NCBI GenBank assembly: GCA_014377305.1
Contig: JACMPW010000004.1
Location: 31,127 to 95,126, forward strand
Source: Candidatus Altimarinota bacterium
GTDB taxonomy: Bacteria > Patescibacteriota > Gracilibacteria > BD1-5 > UBA2023
Length of the DNA: 64,000 nucleotides
Direction: 5' to 3'
Every line of letters begins with the position of its first letter. Within the stretch, counting starts at the first letter, position 1. Both the position numbers and the translations under genes were made by a program. Shown piece after piece: positions 1 to 10,170 of the stretch. The notes under the pieces were generated by a model. That model saw only the letters and a program-made list of their open reading frames with translations, did no database searches and had not been told where the DNA came from.

Positions 1-1614
1 GAATACTGTCTCATCAGCGAGACCCTCTGGATCAGCGATACGCTGCTCTGGAGTGATCGGCTCGAATGTGATCACTACATCACCGAATTGTCCTCGTCCA
101 CCTGATTGTTTCTTATGTGTCCCTCGCTCATCAGTCACTGTAGCAGTGATCGTCTCACGGTAGGCAACTTGAGGAGCACCGACATTGGCCTCGACCTTGA
201 ACTCACGTTTCATACGATCAACGAGGATCTCGAGGTGGAGCTCACCCATACCTGCCATGATCGTCTGTCCAGTCTCTGGATTCGATGATACACGGAACGA
301 TGGATCTTCTTCGGCGAGCTTATTGAGTGCCATACCCATCTTTTCCTGATCTGCTTTAGTTTTTGGCTCTACAGAGATCGAGATCACTGGCTCAGGGAAT
401 ACCATACGCTCGAGGAGGATCGGACGGTTAATATCACAGAGGGTATCTCCGGTCTTCGTATCCTTGAGTCCGATGATAGCTCCGATATTACCAGCTGGGA
501 TCTCATCGATCTCAGTTCGAGTATTGGCGTGCATCTGGAGGAGACGACCGATACGCTCCTTTTCTCCGGTGACAGAGTTGAGGACATATGATCCTGACTT
601 CAGAGTACCTGCATAGACTCGGACAAATGTGATACGACCGACAAATGGATCAGTCATGATCTTGAACGCGATCGCACCAAGAGTCTCATTTGGATCCTGT
701 TTGAGAGAGATCACTGTATCAATATCATCTGGATCAACACCGGTTGCCATACCACCCTTGACATCAAGAGGAGATGGGAGGAGATCTACGACGGCGTCGA
801 GGACGAGTTGTACACCCTTGTTCATGAGGGCAGATCCACACATGAGTGGATAGACCATATCGGATATGACACCCTTACGAAGACCCTGTATGATCTCTGC
901 TTCTGTAAGTGTACCATTCTCGAAGAACTTGTTCATGAGATCATCATCTTGCTCTGCTGCCTTCTCGACGAGAGCGGCATGCCACTTGTCTGCATCAGCC
1001 TGATGTGATGCTGGGATCTCCATCTCTATCACCTTCTCACCCATCTTCCCATCAAAAGTATACGCCTTCATATTGATGAGATTGATGATACCAGAGAACT
1101 CATTCTCCTGACCGATAGGGAGTTGGATAGGGATGACTTTGTTTCCAGCGAGACGCTTGATGATAGACTCGTATGTCATCATGAAGTTACCACCTGTCTT
1201 GTCCATCTTGTTCGCGAATGCGATACGAGGCACTCCGTATTTGTCAGCCTGTTTCCATACAGTCTCTGACTGAGGCTCGACACCCTGAGATGCGTCGAAT
1301 ACGGCAACCGCTCCATCGAGAACTCGCATAGAGCGCTCTACCTCGATCGTGAAGTCCACGTGACCTGGAGTATCAATCAGATTGAGTTGTACCCCATTCC
1401 ATGTCGTTGTAGTAGCCGCCGAAGTAATAGTAATACCTCGCTCCTTCTCCTGCTCCATCCAGTCCATCGTCGCACCACCATCATGTACCTCACCGATCTT
1501 GTGGGTGATACCAGTATAGAACAAGACACGCTCAGAAGTGGTAGTCTTGCCGGCATCGATGTGGGCACAGATACCGAAGTTTCGGATATTTTTGAGATCC
1601 TTGGAAATCGCCAT
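1..1614 (-). CDS. fusA: Elongation factor G (C-terminus beyond window)
   Basis: EF-G is the ribosomal translocase GTPase that moves tRNA and mRNA after peptide transfer. 538 codons are visible; the usual length is about 690-700, so the last domains lie outside the window. The G1 loop AHIDAGKT is at residues 17-24, the G3 motif DTPGH at 81-85 and the G4 motif NKMD at 135-138, followed by domain II and the [10 protein letters not shown] stretch of domain IV. No in-frame UGA occurs in these 538 codons although glycine is frequent, unlike most neighbours. The ATG at 1614 gives the canonical short EF-G N-terminus. A good promoter lies 40-70 bases upstream and no Shine-Dalgarno is seen. Confidence 0.97.
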   Translation of the reverse strand, partial: MAISKDLKNIRNFGICAHIDAGKTTTSERVLFYTGITHKIGEVHDGGATMDWMEQEKERGITITSAATTTTWNGVQLNLIDTPGHVDFTIEVERSMRVLDGAVAVFDASQGVEPQSETVWKQADKYGVPRIAFANKMDKTGGNFMMTYESIIKRLAGNKVIPIQLPIGQENEFSGIINLINMKAYTFDGKMGEKVIEMEIPASHQADADKWHAALVEKAAEQDDDLMNKFFENGTLTEAEIIQGLRKGVISDMVYPLMCGSALMNKGVQLVLDAVVDLLPSPLDVKGGMATGVDPDDIDTVISLKQDPNETLGAIAFKIMTDPFVGRITFVRVYAGTLKSGSYVLNSVTGEKERIGRLLQMHANTRTEIDEIPAGNIGAIIGLKDTKTGDTLCDINRPILLERMVFPEPVISISVEPKTKADQEKMGMALNKLAEEDPSFRVSSNPETGQTIMAGMGELHLEILVDRMKREFKVEANVGAPQVAYRETITATVTDERGTHKKQSGGRGQFGDVVITFEPITPEQRIADPEGLADETVF

Positions 1615-1655
1615 AAAATGTAAAATAAAGAAATAATACTACTGAAATCGTGGAG

Positions 1656-1683
1656 ATAATATGGAAAAGGGGTCAAATGTCAA
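1656..1683 (-). promoter_or_regulatory. fusA promoter
   Basis: On the minus strand TTGACA (1678-1683) and TATTAT (1656-1661) are separated by exactly 16 bases. The -35 box overlaps the end of the hairpin terminator of the upstream gene, so terminator and promoter are packed together. Confidence 0.7.
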
Positions 1684-1713
1684 AAAGAGTTTTCATATAT
1701 GAAAACTCTTTTT
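1682..1713 (-). terminator. Hairpin terminator between membrane protein gene and fusA
   Basis: A perfect inverted repeat, AAAAAGAGTTTTC-ATATAT-GAAAACTCTTTTT, carries an A-tract and a T-tract on its two sides. It can terminate the leftward gene ending at 1734. Confidence 0.7.
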
Positions 1714-1733
1714 GACATAATATACTTTTAATA

Positions 1734-2549
1734 CTATTTCCTAACAATCTCCAATGATCAGCCAGTATCTACCCAATTATACAAATGAGTTACCAACATA
1801 TTATAATCTTTTTCTGAGAGTTGTGATTGATAATTCTGAAGGAGTAAATCTCGTACTTCAGAAAGTTCTCATGCAGAAAATGATGTTTTACCGGTTTTCT
1901 GGTAACAATATACAGCAATGGACTTGATAGAATCAAGATTCACCTTATAGGATTGTCCTCCATTTTCATGAAAATGGATATATTCTATATCAGAGATGTC
2001 AATTTTAGAAAACTTATCCTTAAGAGAGGATGAAATGGAAGTATTATTAGTAATATAGTTATTATATGGATTGCTTGATATACTTTTTTGCATTTTCTGT
2101 TCATGAAAATGCATCTTAAAAATCCAAATAATAGTACAAACTAATACAATAAAGAATAAGAAAAGTAATATACCTGATGTATCCAAAATTAGAAGTGAGA
2201 TACCTACGAGGTACAAGAAAAATGACCAACAAGGTAAGGCTAGAATATATTTAACATATAAGTTATTTACCATACTAGGCAATGTGATAATAAGGGGTAG
2301 TATGAACAGTGGTGCAAAATAAAAAAGCATACCAAATATAATTGCATATACTACAAAGTTTGATTGTGCGCATCATAGTTCTCCATGCTGTAGGCTTGAT
2401 CATCCAACAGATATACTTGGACATGAGGAAAAAAATCAAGATGCAATCCATATATATAATATAAGCGGTATGCCTATACTACATATAGTATGCATAAAGA
2501 GGTAAGTCTTATATAATATAGATTTTGATTGATACCATTCCTTAAACAT
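1734..2549 (-). CDS. Polytopic membrane protein, unknown function
   Basis: 271 aa when UGA is read as glycine, ending in TAG. Hydrophobic helices fall at about residues 18-36, 63-85, 95-115 and 118-140. A charged tail follows, with a polar stretch (HFHEQKMQKS) and a mixed cytoplasmic-looking domain up to the C-terminus. Several in-frame UGA codons, for example at 1758-1760, 1869-1871 and 2373-2375, sit between ordinary codons and support continuous reading. The start at ATG 2549 is the longest sensible one; ATG 2495 and ATG 2330 are alternatives. I recognise no family. It stands alone between tRNA-Leu and fusA and has its own terminator. Confidence 0.6.
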
Positions 2550-2620
2550 AAGAGTTATTATTTAAACTAAAAAATCTACTTTTTGTAGTGTACTATACTT
2601 TATCAATTTAATCAAGAAAT

Positions 2621-2648
2621 TTGCTTTCTGTTCTCTTTTTTCTATAAT
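2621..2648 (+). promoter_or_regulatory. Promoter of tRNA-Leu(CAG)
   Basis: TTGCTT at 2621-2626 and TATAAT at 2643-2648 with a 16-base spacer. It lies just upstream of the partial tRNA duplication and the tRNA-Leu pair. Confidence 0.7.
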
Positions 2649-2664
2649 CGGCTCATCCCGAATA

Positions 2665-2705
2665 GGGTGGTGGAATGGTAGATGCTCGGGTGGTGGAATG
2701 GTAGA
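2665..2705 (+). repeat. Tandem duplication of tRNA-Leu 5' segment
   Basis: The 18-mer GGGTGGTGGAATGGTAGA occurs at 2665-2682 and again at 2688-2705 inside the tRNA-Leu D-arm. The first copy is a stub lacking the acceptor start and the anticodon arm, and lies in the tRNA leader. Confidence 0.85.
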
Positions 2706-2768
2706 CACGTACGTTTCAGATGCGTATGCCCTATGGGTGTGTGGGTTCAAGTCCCATCTCGAGCACCA
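2684..2768 (+). tRNA. tRNA-Leu(CAG)
   Basis: Acceptor GCTCGGG pairs with CTCGAGC, followed by an encoded ACCA. The anticodon stem TACGT/GCGTA encloses the loop TTCAGAT, anticodon CAG. The long variable arm and the GGTTCAAGTCC T-arm fit a class II leucine tRNA of 85 nt. Confidence 0.93.
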
Positions 2769-2813
2769 ATTCAGTAATTTCAAGATGAAAAGTTGATAGA
2801 TCCAGACATATTT

Positions 2814-2897
2814 GCCCAGGTGATGGAATGGTAGACATGACGGTCTTAGAAGCCGTTGCCGCGAGGTGTAGGAGTTCAAGTCTCCTCCTGGGCACCA
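2814..2897 (+). tRNA. tRNA-Leu(UAG)
   Basis: Acceptor GCCCAGG pairs with CCTGGGC, with ACCA encoded. The anticodon stem ACGGT/GCCGT encloses CTTAGAA, anticodon TAG. Class II variable arm, 84 nt. It follows tRNA-Leu(CAG) by 45 bases and precedes rarA, probably in one transcript. Confidence 0.93.
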
Positions 2898-2968
2898 GTA
2901 AAATATTAAGAGCTTTATTCGCAAGGATAAGGCTTTTCTTTTGTACAAAAATCCCTACAATATCTCTC

Positions 2969-4177
2969 ATGCAATCCCTTTTCTCTTCATCCATCACGCC
3001 TCTCGCATCAGTCCTCAGGCCTGAGCAAATCGACGATCTCGTAGGGCAATGACATTTGATCGGCGAATGAAGAGCAATCCGCAAGTTCATCGAGGCAGGC
3101 AGACTCCCATCGATCCTCCTCTGGTGACCTCCAGGATGTGGCAAGACCTCACTCGCTCGTGTCATCGCGAACTCGCTAGATGCTGAGTTTTTTCATCTGT
3201 CTGGTGTACTCTCGAAGAAGGAAGATGTCGTGAAAATCATTGCCCGAGCCCAGAAAAACTACGAAGATGGGAGACAGACAATACTATTTCTCGATGAGAT
3301 ACATAGGTGGTCGAAGTCACAACAAGATGTCCTCCTCCCATGGGTAGAAAAAGGAATCATCACGCTCATCGGAGCCACCACCGAAAATCCCAGCTTCACT
3401 GTGATCAACGCTCTCCTCTCTCGATGCCGCACCTATATCCTGGAGCCAATCACACCGACAGAAGTAGTCGAATTCATCGATAAAAATATGAGTCGAATCC
3501 ACGAGAGGTATCCAAAAATTGAGTTCTCAAAGAATATACTAGATCTCATTGCTAATCTCTGAAATGGCGATCTCCGCAATGCACTGGGTCTCCTCGAAAC
3601 AGCTTGCATATTGCAATGAGAATGAGTTCTCACACGTGAGACAATCCTCGAGGCTGGGAGCAAGTCACTCAACTATGACCAGGATGGTGAGGAGCACTAC
3701 AATCTGATATCAGCCATGCACAAGTCACTCCGAGACTCTGATGGTGATGCTGCGATCTACTGGATAGGTCGTATGCTCGCAGGTGGTGAGGATCCGAGAT
3801 ACATCATGCGTCGTATGATGAACTTTGCCTCTGAAGACATCTATGATCCTCAGGCAATCATGCTGACCAATACCGTCTACGATATCTGCGAGAAGATGGG
3901 CATGCCCGAGTGTGAGCTCCCGATACTGAACGCTGCGTACTATCTTGCTACTGCACCCAAAGATAACTCGATCTATAGGGCGATGCAGATGATGCACTCC
4001 GATATCCACGAATATGGCAATCTCTGAGTTCCCCTCCATCTCCGCAACGCCCCAACAGCACTCATGAAAGAGGCTGGATACGGGAAATGATACGAATATA
4101 CCCATGATCTCGCAAACAAAAAAAGTACCCAAGAGCACTTTCCGGAAGAGTTACGCGGGAGGAAGTATAGAAAGTAA
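2969..4177 (+). CDS. rarA: Replication-associated recombination protein A (MgsA/RarA AAA+ ATPase)
   Basis: RarA is a clamp-loader-like AAA+ ATPase acting at stalled replication forks. 402 aa with UGA read as glycine. The Walker A motif reads WGPPGCGKTS, and its first glycine is the UGA at 3125-3127. Walker B is FLDEIHRW, followed by sensor motif IGATTENPSF. The C-terminal region EAGYGKGYEY..H fits the family's end. Other UGA glycines sit at family positions (GQGHLIGEGRAI near residues 28-39). Without recoding the gene would be in several pieces, so it is one of the clearest proofs of the code. It starts 71 bases after tRNA-Leu(UAG). Confidence 0.95.
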
Positions 4178-4193
4178 GGTTCTTCTAGCTAAT

Positions 4194-4874
4194 TTAAGTA
4201 TTTTCTACTTCCTGAGGAACAACATTGAAATCCACCCAAGAAATACCAGGATATGAATTATTATGATATATGTGTATTGGACTACCTATAATGAAATTAT
4301 TTTCATGTATGCGATCACTCGTATATAGCACGCCTGTTTGATTGTCTTTACAGACATAATCATATCACCCACCTTTTCATGTGAAAGTCTTCATCTCTAT
4401 AATTACTCAAACTGTATAACTTTGCATAGATTGCATCTTTTCTATTGCCTCTTTCCTTTTTCTACTCTTCATATAAGTATATATACCTGTGATTATAGCA
4501 ATAGGTGGCAAGAACATTGCTAGTATCATCCATACTATATCCGTTAGTACAAATGAATTTGATAGCATTTCTTGATTTACCAAAATATACTTTTTATCAC
4601 CAATTTTATTACACGGATTGCCGTGCCTACATTTTCACATATTATTACTTGTAACGATGTATTTATTTCATTCATACAAAAATTCTATGCTGGGGCTATC
4701 TAAATACGATACTATTTGTCATAATTCAATTGATGTTTTAGTAAGAGATACATTATATAAATTTGTGAATGTTTTACTTCAGCCTGCCAAATTCCAAAGT
4801 GTAATTCCACTAAATCAAAACATTATTATTAATATAATATGTATTATTCCCTTATCTTTCGGTATATATTTCAT
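4194..4874 (-). CDS. Two-helix membrane protein, unknown (DUF3592-like layout)
   Basis: 226 aa with about ten in-frame UGA codons read as glycine, ending in TAA. A hydrophobic helix at about residues 10-27 is followed by a polar extracytoplasmic-looking domain with three cysteines (GKCRHGNPC near residues 79-87). A second helix lies at about 113-134, then a charged KSRKKEA stretch and a soluble C-terminal domain. Two helices bracketing a small domain resemble DUF3592-type proteins, but this is resemblance of layout only. Convergent with rarA; AT-richer than rarA. Confidence 0.65.
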
Positions 4875-4961
4875 AAGTTATGAATTACTGATAAAAATCA
4901 ACCATACAATAACATATCTACACAGGAAATGCAAATAGCCTAATTTATGAAACCAAAATAC

Positions 4962-4988
4962 TTGCTTTTTTCTACTTTCCTCTATAAT
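4962..4988 (+). promoter_or_regulatory. Probable nusA promoter
   Basis: TTGCTT (4962-4967) and TATAAT (4983-4988), spacer 15. The distance to the nusA ATG leaves a leader of about 100 bases. The rest of the 4875-5098 gap shows nothing else I can name. Confidence 0.5.
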
Positions 4989-5098
4989 GACTCCAAGTGA
5001 AATAGGACCTGCCAAATTGGCGAGTCTTTTTTTTGACCCAATGTTCCCTTGTTCCATAACTTATAATTCTTCATTCATAATTTATAACTATTTTCCCT

Positions 5099-6193
5099 AT
5101 GTTCGATATCGCAAAAATCAAGGCTGCTATAGAGCAGATCGCCGCAGAGAAAAAAATCGGTAAAGAAAAACTCGTCGAGATCATCGAATCAGCGATCAAG
5201 ACTGCCTACAAGCGTGACTACGCGAGCAAGGATACCAATGTGAATGTCAAACTCGATATGGTCACGGGCAAGCTCGATGTCTCAGTCGAGAAGACGATCG
5301 TCGAGACGGTCGAGGATGAAGATATCGAGATCAGCTATGAGGATGTTGGTGGAGAAGAGTCAGGATTTGTCATCGGTGACACCGTCGAGATCGATGTGAG
5401 TGAAGAGTTCATGAATAGTGAAGGATTCGGTCGTATTGCCTCTCAGGCAGCCAAGCAGGTCATCGTACAGAAGATCGGCGAGACGGAGAAAGAAAAACTC
5501 TATCATCTATTCAAAGATAAGGTCGATACGATCGTAAATATGCGAGTAGAGCTTGTCGAGAAGAATCGGGTAGTATTTGATTACAATGGTCATCAAGTAG
5601 TCCTCCCTCGGAGCGAGCAGAACTCATCAGACAAGTATATCCCAGGTCAGCGTATGAATCTCTATATCCGTGGATGCGAGATCGATCCCGTGACATGACC
5701 TCGCGTGATCCTCTCTCGCAAGGACAAGGAGCTCGTTGTGAAGCTCTTCGAAATGTCTACTCCAGAACTCGAAGAGGGTGTTGTCGAGATCGTATCTATT
5801 GCTCGTATGCCAGGAGTGAAGACCAAGATCATCGTCGCCTCTGATGACGAAGATGTAGATCCAGCAGGATGTCTCATCGGACCAAAAGGAATGCGAGTCC
5901 GTACTATCGTGGATGAGCTCTTCGGTGAGAAGATCGATATCCTCAACTATACCACCAATCAGAAAGAGATGGTACGTCGAGCTCTCGTTCCTGGTATCGT
6001 CGAGGATATCGAGATCGACGAGGAGACAACGACTATTCGAGCAACGGTAAAAGATGAGGAAAAGGCCAAAGTCCTTGGTCGAGGAGGAACTAACATCAAT
6101 ATAGCAGGCGATCTCCTCGGATATCGTATCTCTCTCACAACCCTTCCTCCATCTGACATAGTAGCAGCGGTTAACGAAACTATAGAATCATAA
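5099..6193 (+). CDS. nusA: Transcription termination/antitermination protein NusA
   Basis: NusA binds RNA polymerase and modulates pausing, termination and antitermination. 364 aa with a single UGA glycine (5696-5698) in the sequence DPVT-G-PRVILSR, which joins the N-terminal/S1 part to the KH part. The N-terminal domain is residues 1-125, the S1 domain about 135-200, and the tandem KH domains about 230-345, containing DPAGCLIGPKGMRVR and the second motif VLGRGGTNINIAG. It lacks the C-terminal acidic repeats of proteobacterial NusA, as is usual outside Proteobacteria. A strong terminator follows. Confidence 0.96.
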
Positions 6194-6208
6194 ATACAAA
6201 CTCCCTAC

Positions 6209-6245
6209 AAAAAATTCCATTTCGATATATCGAAATGGAATTTTT
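6209..6245. terminator. Bidirectional terminator between nusA and CNNM gene
   Basis: Perfect hairpin AATTCCATTTCGA-TA-TCGAAATGGAATT flanked by A and T tracts. It serves both convergent genes. Confidence 0.85.
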
Positions 6246-6252
6246 TGATCCC

Positions 6253-7545
6253 TTACTTACGTCGACACTCGACACGCTCTATCACATTATCATCAACTGC
6301 GAGTACTTGGAGTATGAGTCGAGTAGTATCTCAGAAAGATACAATATCTCCAATATTCGGGAATCACTCTTCTTCAGCCATGAGCACGTATGAGAGTGTC
6401 TCACTCATATATTCTTCTGGGAGATCGATCATATCTGGGGTCATATCATATTCTTCGAGGATGTCATCGATGAGTACAGAGCCAATAGCCTCGATAGATC
6501 CATCTTTTCATTTTTTCATATATATCTCTTCTCGATCTTTCTCATCTTTGATATCTCAGAATACCTCCTCGAGTACATCCTCCATTGTCACTACTCCGGC
6601 TGTCCCACCGTGTTCGTCGAGTACGAGTGCGATATGTCGTCTCGAGCGTTGGAACTTTTCGAAAAGATCATCGAGTGCTTGAGTCAGAGATACTTTCATG
6701 ATTTTCTCGAGATCAAGTGATGAGAGATGAGCTGATCCGTGTCACTCACGCTGGAGATGAAATGCTTCTCGAAATGTCATAACAGAATCAACATCATCAG
6801 TACTATCACCACAGACGGGAAGACGAGAGTGTGATGACTTCATCATAAAATCACATACTTCATCAACCGTCATATCGAGAGAGAGGAATTCTACATTTAC
6901 CCTGGGAGTCATCACAGAATCAGCAGTCATATCTGAGAGATTCAGGAGATTTTTGATCTGGCGTTTTTCGTCTTCCTCAACTGCACCACCCGCATGGGAC
7001 ATATCTATGAATGCATCGAGTTCTTCTTCACTGACTGTAGATCCATGCATATCTAGCTTACCTCCTGTAATCCATCCGAGAACCTTGACGAATTGTTCTA
7101 CAATCCATGTCAGAGGCAACAATATCCATACTATCATCTGATACACAGGAGCAGCCATGAGTGCAATTTGATCATTAAATCTTACCCCGAGTACTTTTGA
7201 GGTGATCTCTCAGAAGAGAAGGACAACCATAAATGAAACAATATACACAAATAAGGAAGTTGCCTCAGGAGACCCTCCGAAAATCATTATCATTTCAGGT
7301 GTAATATACTTTTCAGCAATAATCATTGGTGCACTCGTCACAAAAAGTGTAGCAATAAGATTGGTAATCAGAAGTCTCTCATTTTTCTTTTTGAGTTTAG
7401 CAAGGGTACGTGCACCCCAACGCTTTTGTCGAATAAATCATTCGAGCTTGTGTCCGCCGACTGACATGAGTGGGATCTCTGTACCTGCAAAGAATGCAAG
7501 AGCAAAAACAAAAATTATAAACAAAAATATGGGAAAAGGATCCAA
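6253..7545 (-). CDS. CNNM/HlyC-CorC-type membrane protein with CBS pair
   Basis: Family members are membrane proteins linked to divalent cation (Mg/Co) transport or tolerance. 430 aa with UGA as glycine. The N-terminal DUF21 region (residues 1-150) contains several helices and the family hallmark AFFAGTEIPLMSV; the tract MTPRVNVEFLSLD at the CBS start follows. The second CBS repeat contains LVLDEHGGTAGVVTMEDVLEE, and a CorC_HlyC domain ends the protein. No ATG opens the frame before a TAG, so TTG at 7545 is proposed as start; this is the weak point of the call. Confidence 0.85.
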
Positions 7546-7642
7546 GATATAGGAAAATAGGAATAAAATATGGTAGCAAAACTACTAATTGCTCCGTATT
7601 ATATAGATATTCTCTGAAAAGCAAATGCGTCCAATTCTCTAG

Positions 7643-7670
7643 TTGCGATTTTAGCTTTCTCGAATATACT
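7643..7670 (+). promoter_or_regulatory. Promoter of the DUF5665-like gene
   Basis: TTGCGA at 7643-7648 and TATACT at 7665-7670, spacer 16. The ATG is 28 bases past the -10 box. Confidence 0.65.
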
Positions 7671-7698
7671 CACCGTAACTATCACTAATGATATACTT

Positions 7699-8124
7699 AT
7701 GGAAAAATCTATCCAGGAAGAGCAACAGATCAAGAAAATGTCCACAAAAAAAGCAACTTTGATCAAGAAAATGCCAAAAAAACAGCAAGAAGAAGTCGAA
7801 TGACTCATCGATGCCATCGGAGCTGTCGGTCTCGAGGAGTTCATCGAGTATATCAGATCTCCCTGGAAGATGCTCTGGCCCAATTTCATCGCCGGAGTTG
7901 CTAGAGGATTCGGGGCGTTGGTCTGAGCAACGATAGTCATTGGTCTCGTCGGATGGTCACTCGCCATCATCATCGACCTCCCTCTCATCGGACAACGACT
8001 CGAGCCATATGTCACACATATACAGACTGAATTCAAAAAATATACCGAGGCTACCAACTACAATCCAAAATTTGATAGCATGGAGCGTATACTGATTGAG
8101 ATACGAAACAATACAAAGAAATAA
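7699..8124 (+). CDS. DUF5665-like small membrane protein
   Basis: 141 aa with UGA glycines at the GLIDAIGAVG and LVGATIVIG positions. A basic N-terminal helix (STKKATLIKKMPKKQQEE) is followed by an amphipathic segment ending EEFIEYIRSPWKMLWPNF. A single transmembrane helix (residues about 79-100, GALVGATIVIGLVGWSLAI) and a short polar tail follow. The pattern YIxSPWKMLWPNFIAGVARGFG matches DUF5665 proteins, whose function is unknown. Monocistronic, with its own promoter and terminator. Confidence 0.75.
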
Positions 8125-8160
8125 AAAACCCCTCTGAATGATTCAGAGGGGTTTTTTATT
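8124..8160 (+). terminator. Terminator with CCTCTGAATGATTCAGAGG core
   Basis: AAAAAACCCCTCTGAATGATT-paired hairpin followed by GGTTTTTTATT. The same core reappears after rpmE at 52117-52153. Confidence 0.9.
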
Positions 8161-8200
8161 TCTAGTACAGAGATATGTACTACTCTCAAACAAGAAGTTG

Positions 8201-9385
8201 CTACTTTTTGTTATTCACATACCACTGCTGAGCAATCACAAACAGTGTCCCGATGAACCAATATAGTGCGATACCAAGTGGGAAAAAATATGACGATACC
8301 GCGAGCATAACAGGGAGCATATAGAGCATCATCTTCTGCATCATCTCAGGATCGAGGATTGCTTCTGGAGAGGTCGGATCAACTTCTTTTTTAGGTTCTT
8401 GCGTCTCTTTTTTCGTTTTTATAGTATAGTGGAATGACATATACGCCTGGACCCACTGCGTTCATCCGAGTATCAGACCAAATATGATTGCCGTAATGCC
8501 TCAAATCTGAGACAGATTGAGTCCAAAAAAAGTTGTAACAATATTCGATGGTTGGAATGACTCGAAAATAGGGTAGAGATGATATAAATTGGATGGGTCA
8601 GTGATACCAGATATAACCCAATAGAGACCAATAAGAATCGGCATCTGAATAAGGAGTGGGAGACAGGATCCCATTGGATTGACTCACTCCGTCTTGTAGA
8701 GCTCCATCATCTTTTGTCCGAGTACAGCCTGATCAGTCTTGAATTCTTTTTGGATGGCTTTTATTTTTGGTTGGATTTTCTGGAGTTTTTTCTGACTCTC
8801 GAGCATATGCTGTTGTGGTACGAGGAGAATGAGACGAATGATGAGCGTGATAATGATTATAGCCCAGCCAAGAGAGTGTCCAGGTACCCAAGTAAGGAGT
8901 GCGATGAACAGATTGTAGATAGGCTCATACACGAGAGTAGATGCCACAGATCGAAATGAACCAGGTAGAGCTAGAGAAAATGCAATACTGCGATCTCACA
9001 GGGGAGTTTTGATCGTCACTACATATTTACCAGGTTGTGTCGCAAATACTCGATACAATGGAGCAAATAGGATGAGGTGTATCTGAGATGGGGCAACAAT
9101 AATAGGGGCACAAAATCAAATCGCTGTCTCTCGGATTCCAGTAACTAACTTGGAATCGAGTGATAGAGTGATATCATCACATGGATTTACTGTGATAGCA
9201 CCAGTTGTGGTATTATGAATAGTAATCTTGGGAATGTTGGGCACTATGATGTTCTCAGATTCTACTGATATGTAGACATCAGGGAGTATAGGAGGAGTGA
9301 CTTGTTTTGGGAAAAACCAATACTGTACGAGGAGCGATACAAGAAATGCTATGGCAAAGAGATTGAGAATACGGAGTTTGTCCAT
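8201..9385 (-). CDS. yidC: Membrane protein insertase YidC
   Basis: YidC/Oxa1 inserts proteins into the cytoplasmic membrane, alone or with Sec. 394 aa with several UGA glycines, ending in TAG. Helix 1 (residues about 5-22) precedes a reduced periplasmic domain. The conserved insertase core begins near VYEPIYNLFIALLTWVPGHSLGW and continues through QHMLESQKKLQKIQPKIKAIQ (the cytoplasmic coiled hairpin) to PVMLAVSSYFFPLGIALYWF, then a basic tail ending NNKK. It follows rnpA and rpmH in the classic chromosomal order. Confidence 0.94.
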
Positions 9386-9412
9386 GTGATAGAGGGAAAT
9401 GAGTGAATAAGA

Positions 9413-9787
9413 TTATTTTTTTATTTTCGAATTGTATTCTTCCTGTATCTTGCGGTACAAGAATTGTATATTTTTTTCGAATTCTATAATATGTTCGTTA
9501 TTTTTGTAGTCGAGTATGGTTCCTTTTTTTGGGACGAGTACTACATCAAAGGAGAGATTATTGAGGGGGAAGAGAGATATATCATAGAACTTGCGTCTCC
9601 AGTAATTACGATTCACACTTCCCTTTGTACACTTGGATGATAATAAGATTGCACATCTACCATGTGCAATCTTATTTTGCATAGTATTAGCGATCCAAAC
9701 ATACGAAAAGAAAGGTTTTTTTCGATTCAAAACCTTTCTGAGTTCATTTTCTGTAAGACGATATTCTTTGGAGATCATATTTTGCAA
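9413..9787 (-). CDS. rnpA: Ribonuclease P protein component
   Basis: RnpA is the protein cofactor of the RNase P ribozyme, which trims tRNA 5' ends. 124 aa, normal length, no UGA. It opens with SKEYRLTENELRKVLNRKKP, and the family's RNA-binding signature is present as VNRNYWRRKFYD at about residues 57-68 (the usual form is RNRxKRxxRE). It lies 51 bases after rpmH and 27 bases before yidC on the same strand. Confidence 0.93.
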   Translation of the reverse strand: MQNMISKEYRLTENELRKVLNRKKPFFSYVWIANTMQNKIAHGRCAILLSSKCTKGSVNRNYWRRKFYDISLFPLNNLSFDVVLVPKKGTILDYKNNEHIIEFEKNIQFLYRKIQEEYNSKIKK

Positions 9788-9838
9788 TAGCTAATGCGGA
9801 TGCAGTTATACTCTACCCAGAGGACAGTATTAGAATGA

Positions 9839-10096
9839 TTATTTTGCTGTCTTGTTTGATCCACGAAATCTCTCTGTGAGTCCAGGAACAGTGACAATAC
9901 GAGCAGTACCACCAGCTACATTATGGTGTTTACTTTTACCTCGGATATTTTTGTATCGATTGAGATAGCTCACGGTGAGTACATGTCGACCCTTGCGGCG
10001 ACGTGCACGGAGTACCTTTTGTCCATCTACTGTGTTCTTGCGAGCGAGGAATCCGTGTACACGGAGTCGTTTTCTCTTCTTGAGTTTTCCTATCAT
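9839..10096 (-). CDS. rpmH: Ribosomal protein bL34 with long C-terminal extension
   Basis: bL34 is a small protein of the large ribosomal subunit. Residues 1-45 ([20 protein letters not shown] then [16 protein letters not shown]) match the whole of a normal 44-47 aa bL34. This protein continues to 85 aa with an extra basic and glycine-rich tail ([20 protein letters not shown] and onward) that typical bL34 lacks. It heads the rpmH-rnpA-yidC block under a strong promoter. No UGA codon is used. Confidence 0.9.
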   Translation of the reverse strand: MIGKLKKRKRLRVHGFLARKNTVDGQKVLRARRRKGRHVLTVSYLNRYKNIRGKSKHHNVAGGTARIVTVPGLTERFRGSNKTAK

Positions 10097-10128
10097 ATGA
10101 TATTATTTTTTATGAAAAAAGCTCCGGG

Positions 10129-10156
10129 ATTGTATAGAAAACTGTCTGCTTGTCAA
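10129..10156 (-). promoter_or_regulatory. rpmH-rnpA-yidC promoter
   Basis: Minus-strand TTGACA (10151-10156), 16-base spacer, TACAAT (10129-10134). Leader to the rpmH ATG is about 30 bases. Confidence 0.8.
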
Positions 10157-10170
10157 CCGATTTTTATAAT

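Noticed and set aside
2969..4177. Apparent frameshifted or decayed genes (many short ORFs ending at UGA)
   Set aside because: The pieces stay in one frame, join at family-conserved glycines and end in UAA/UAG; recoding explains all of them.
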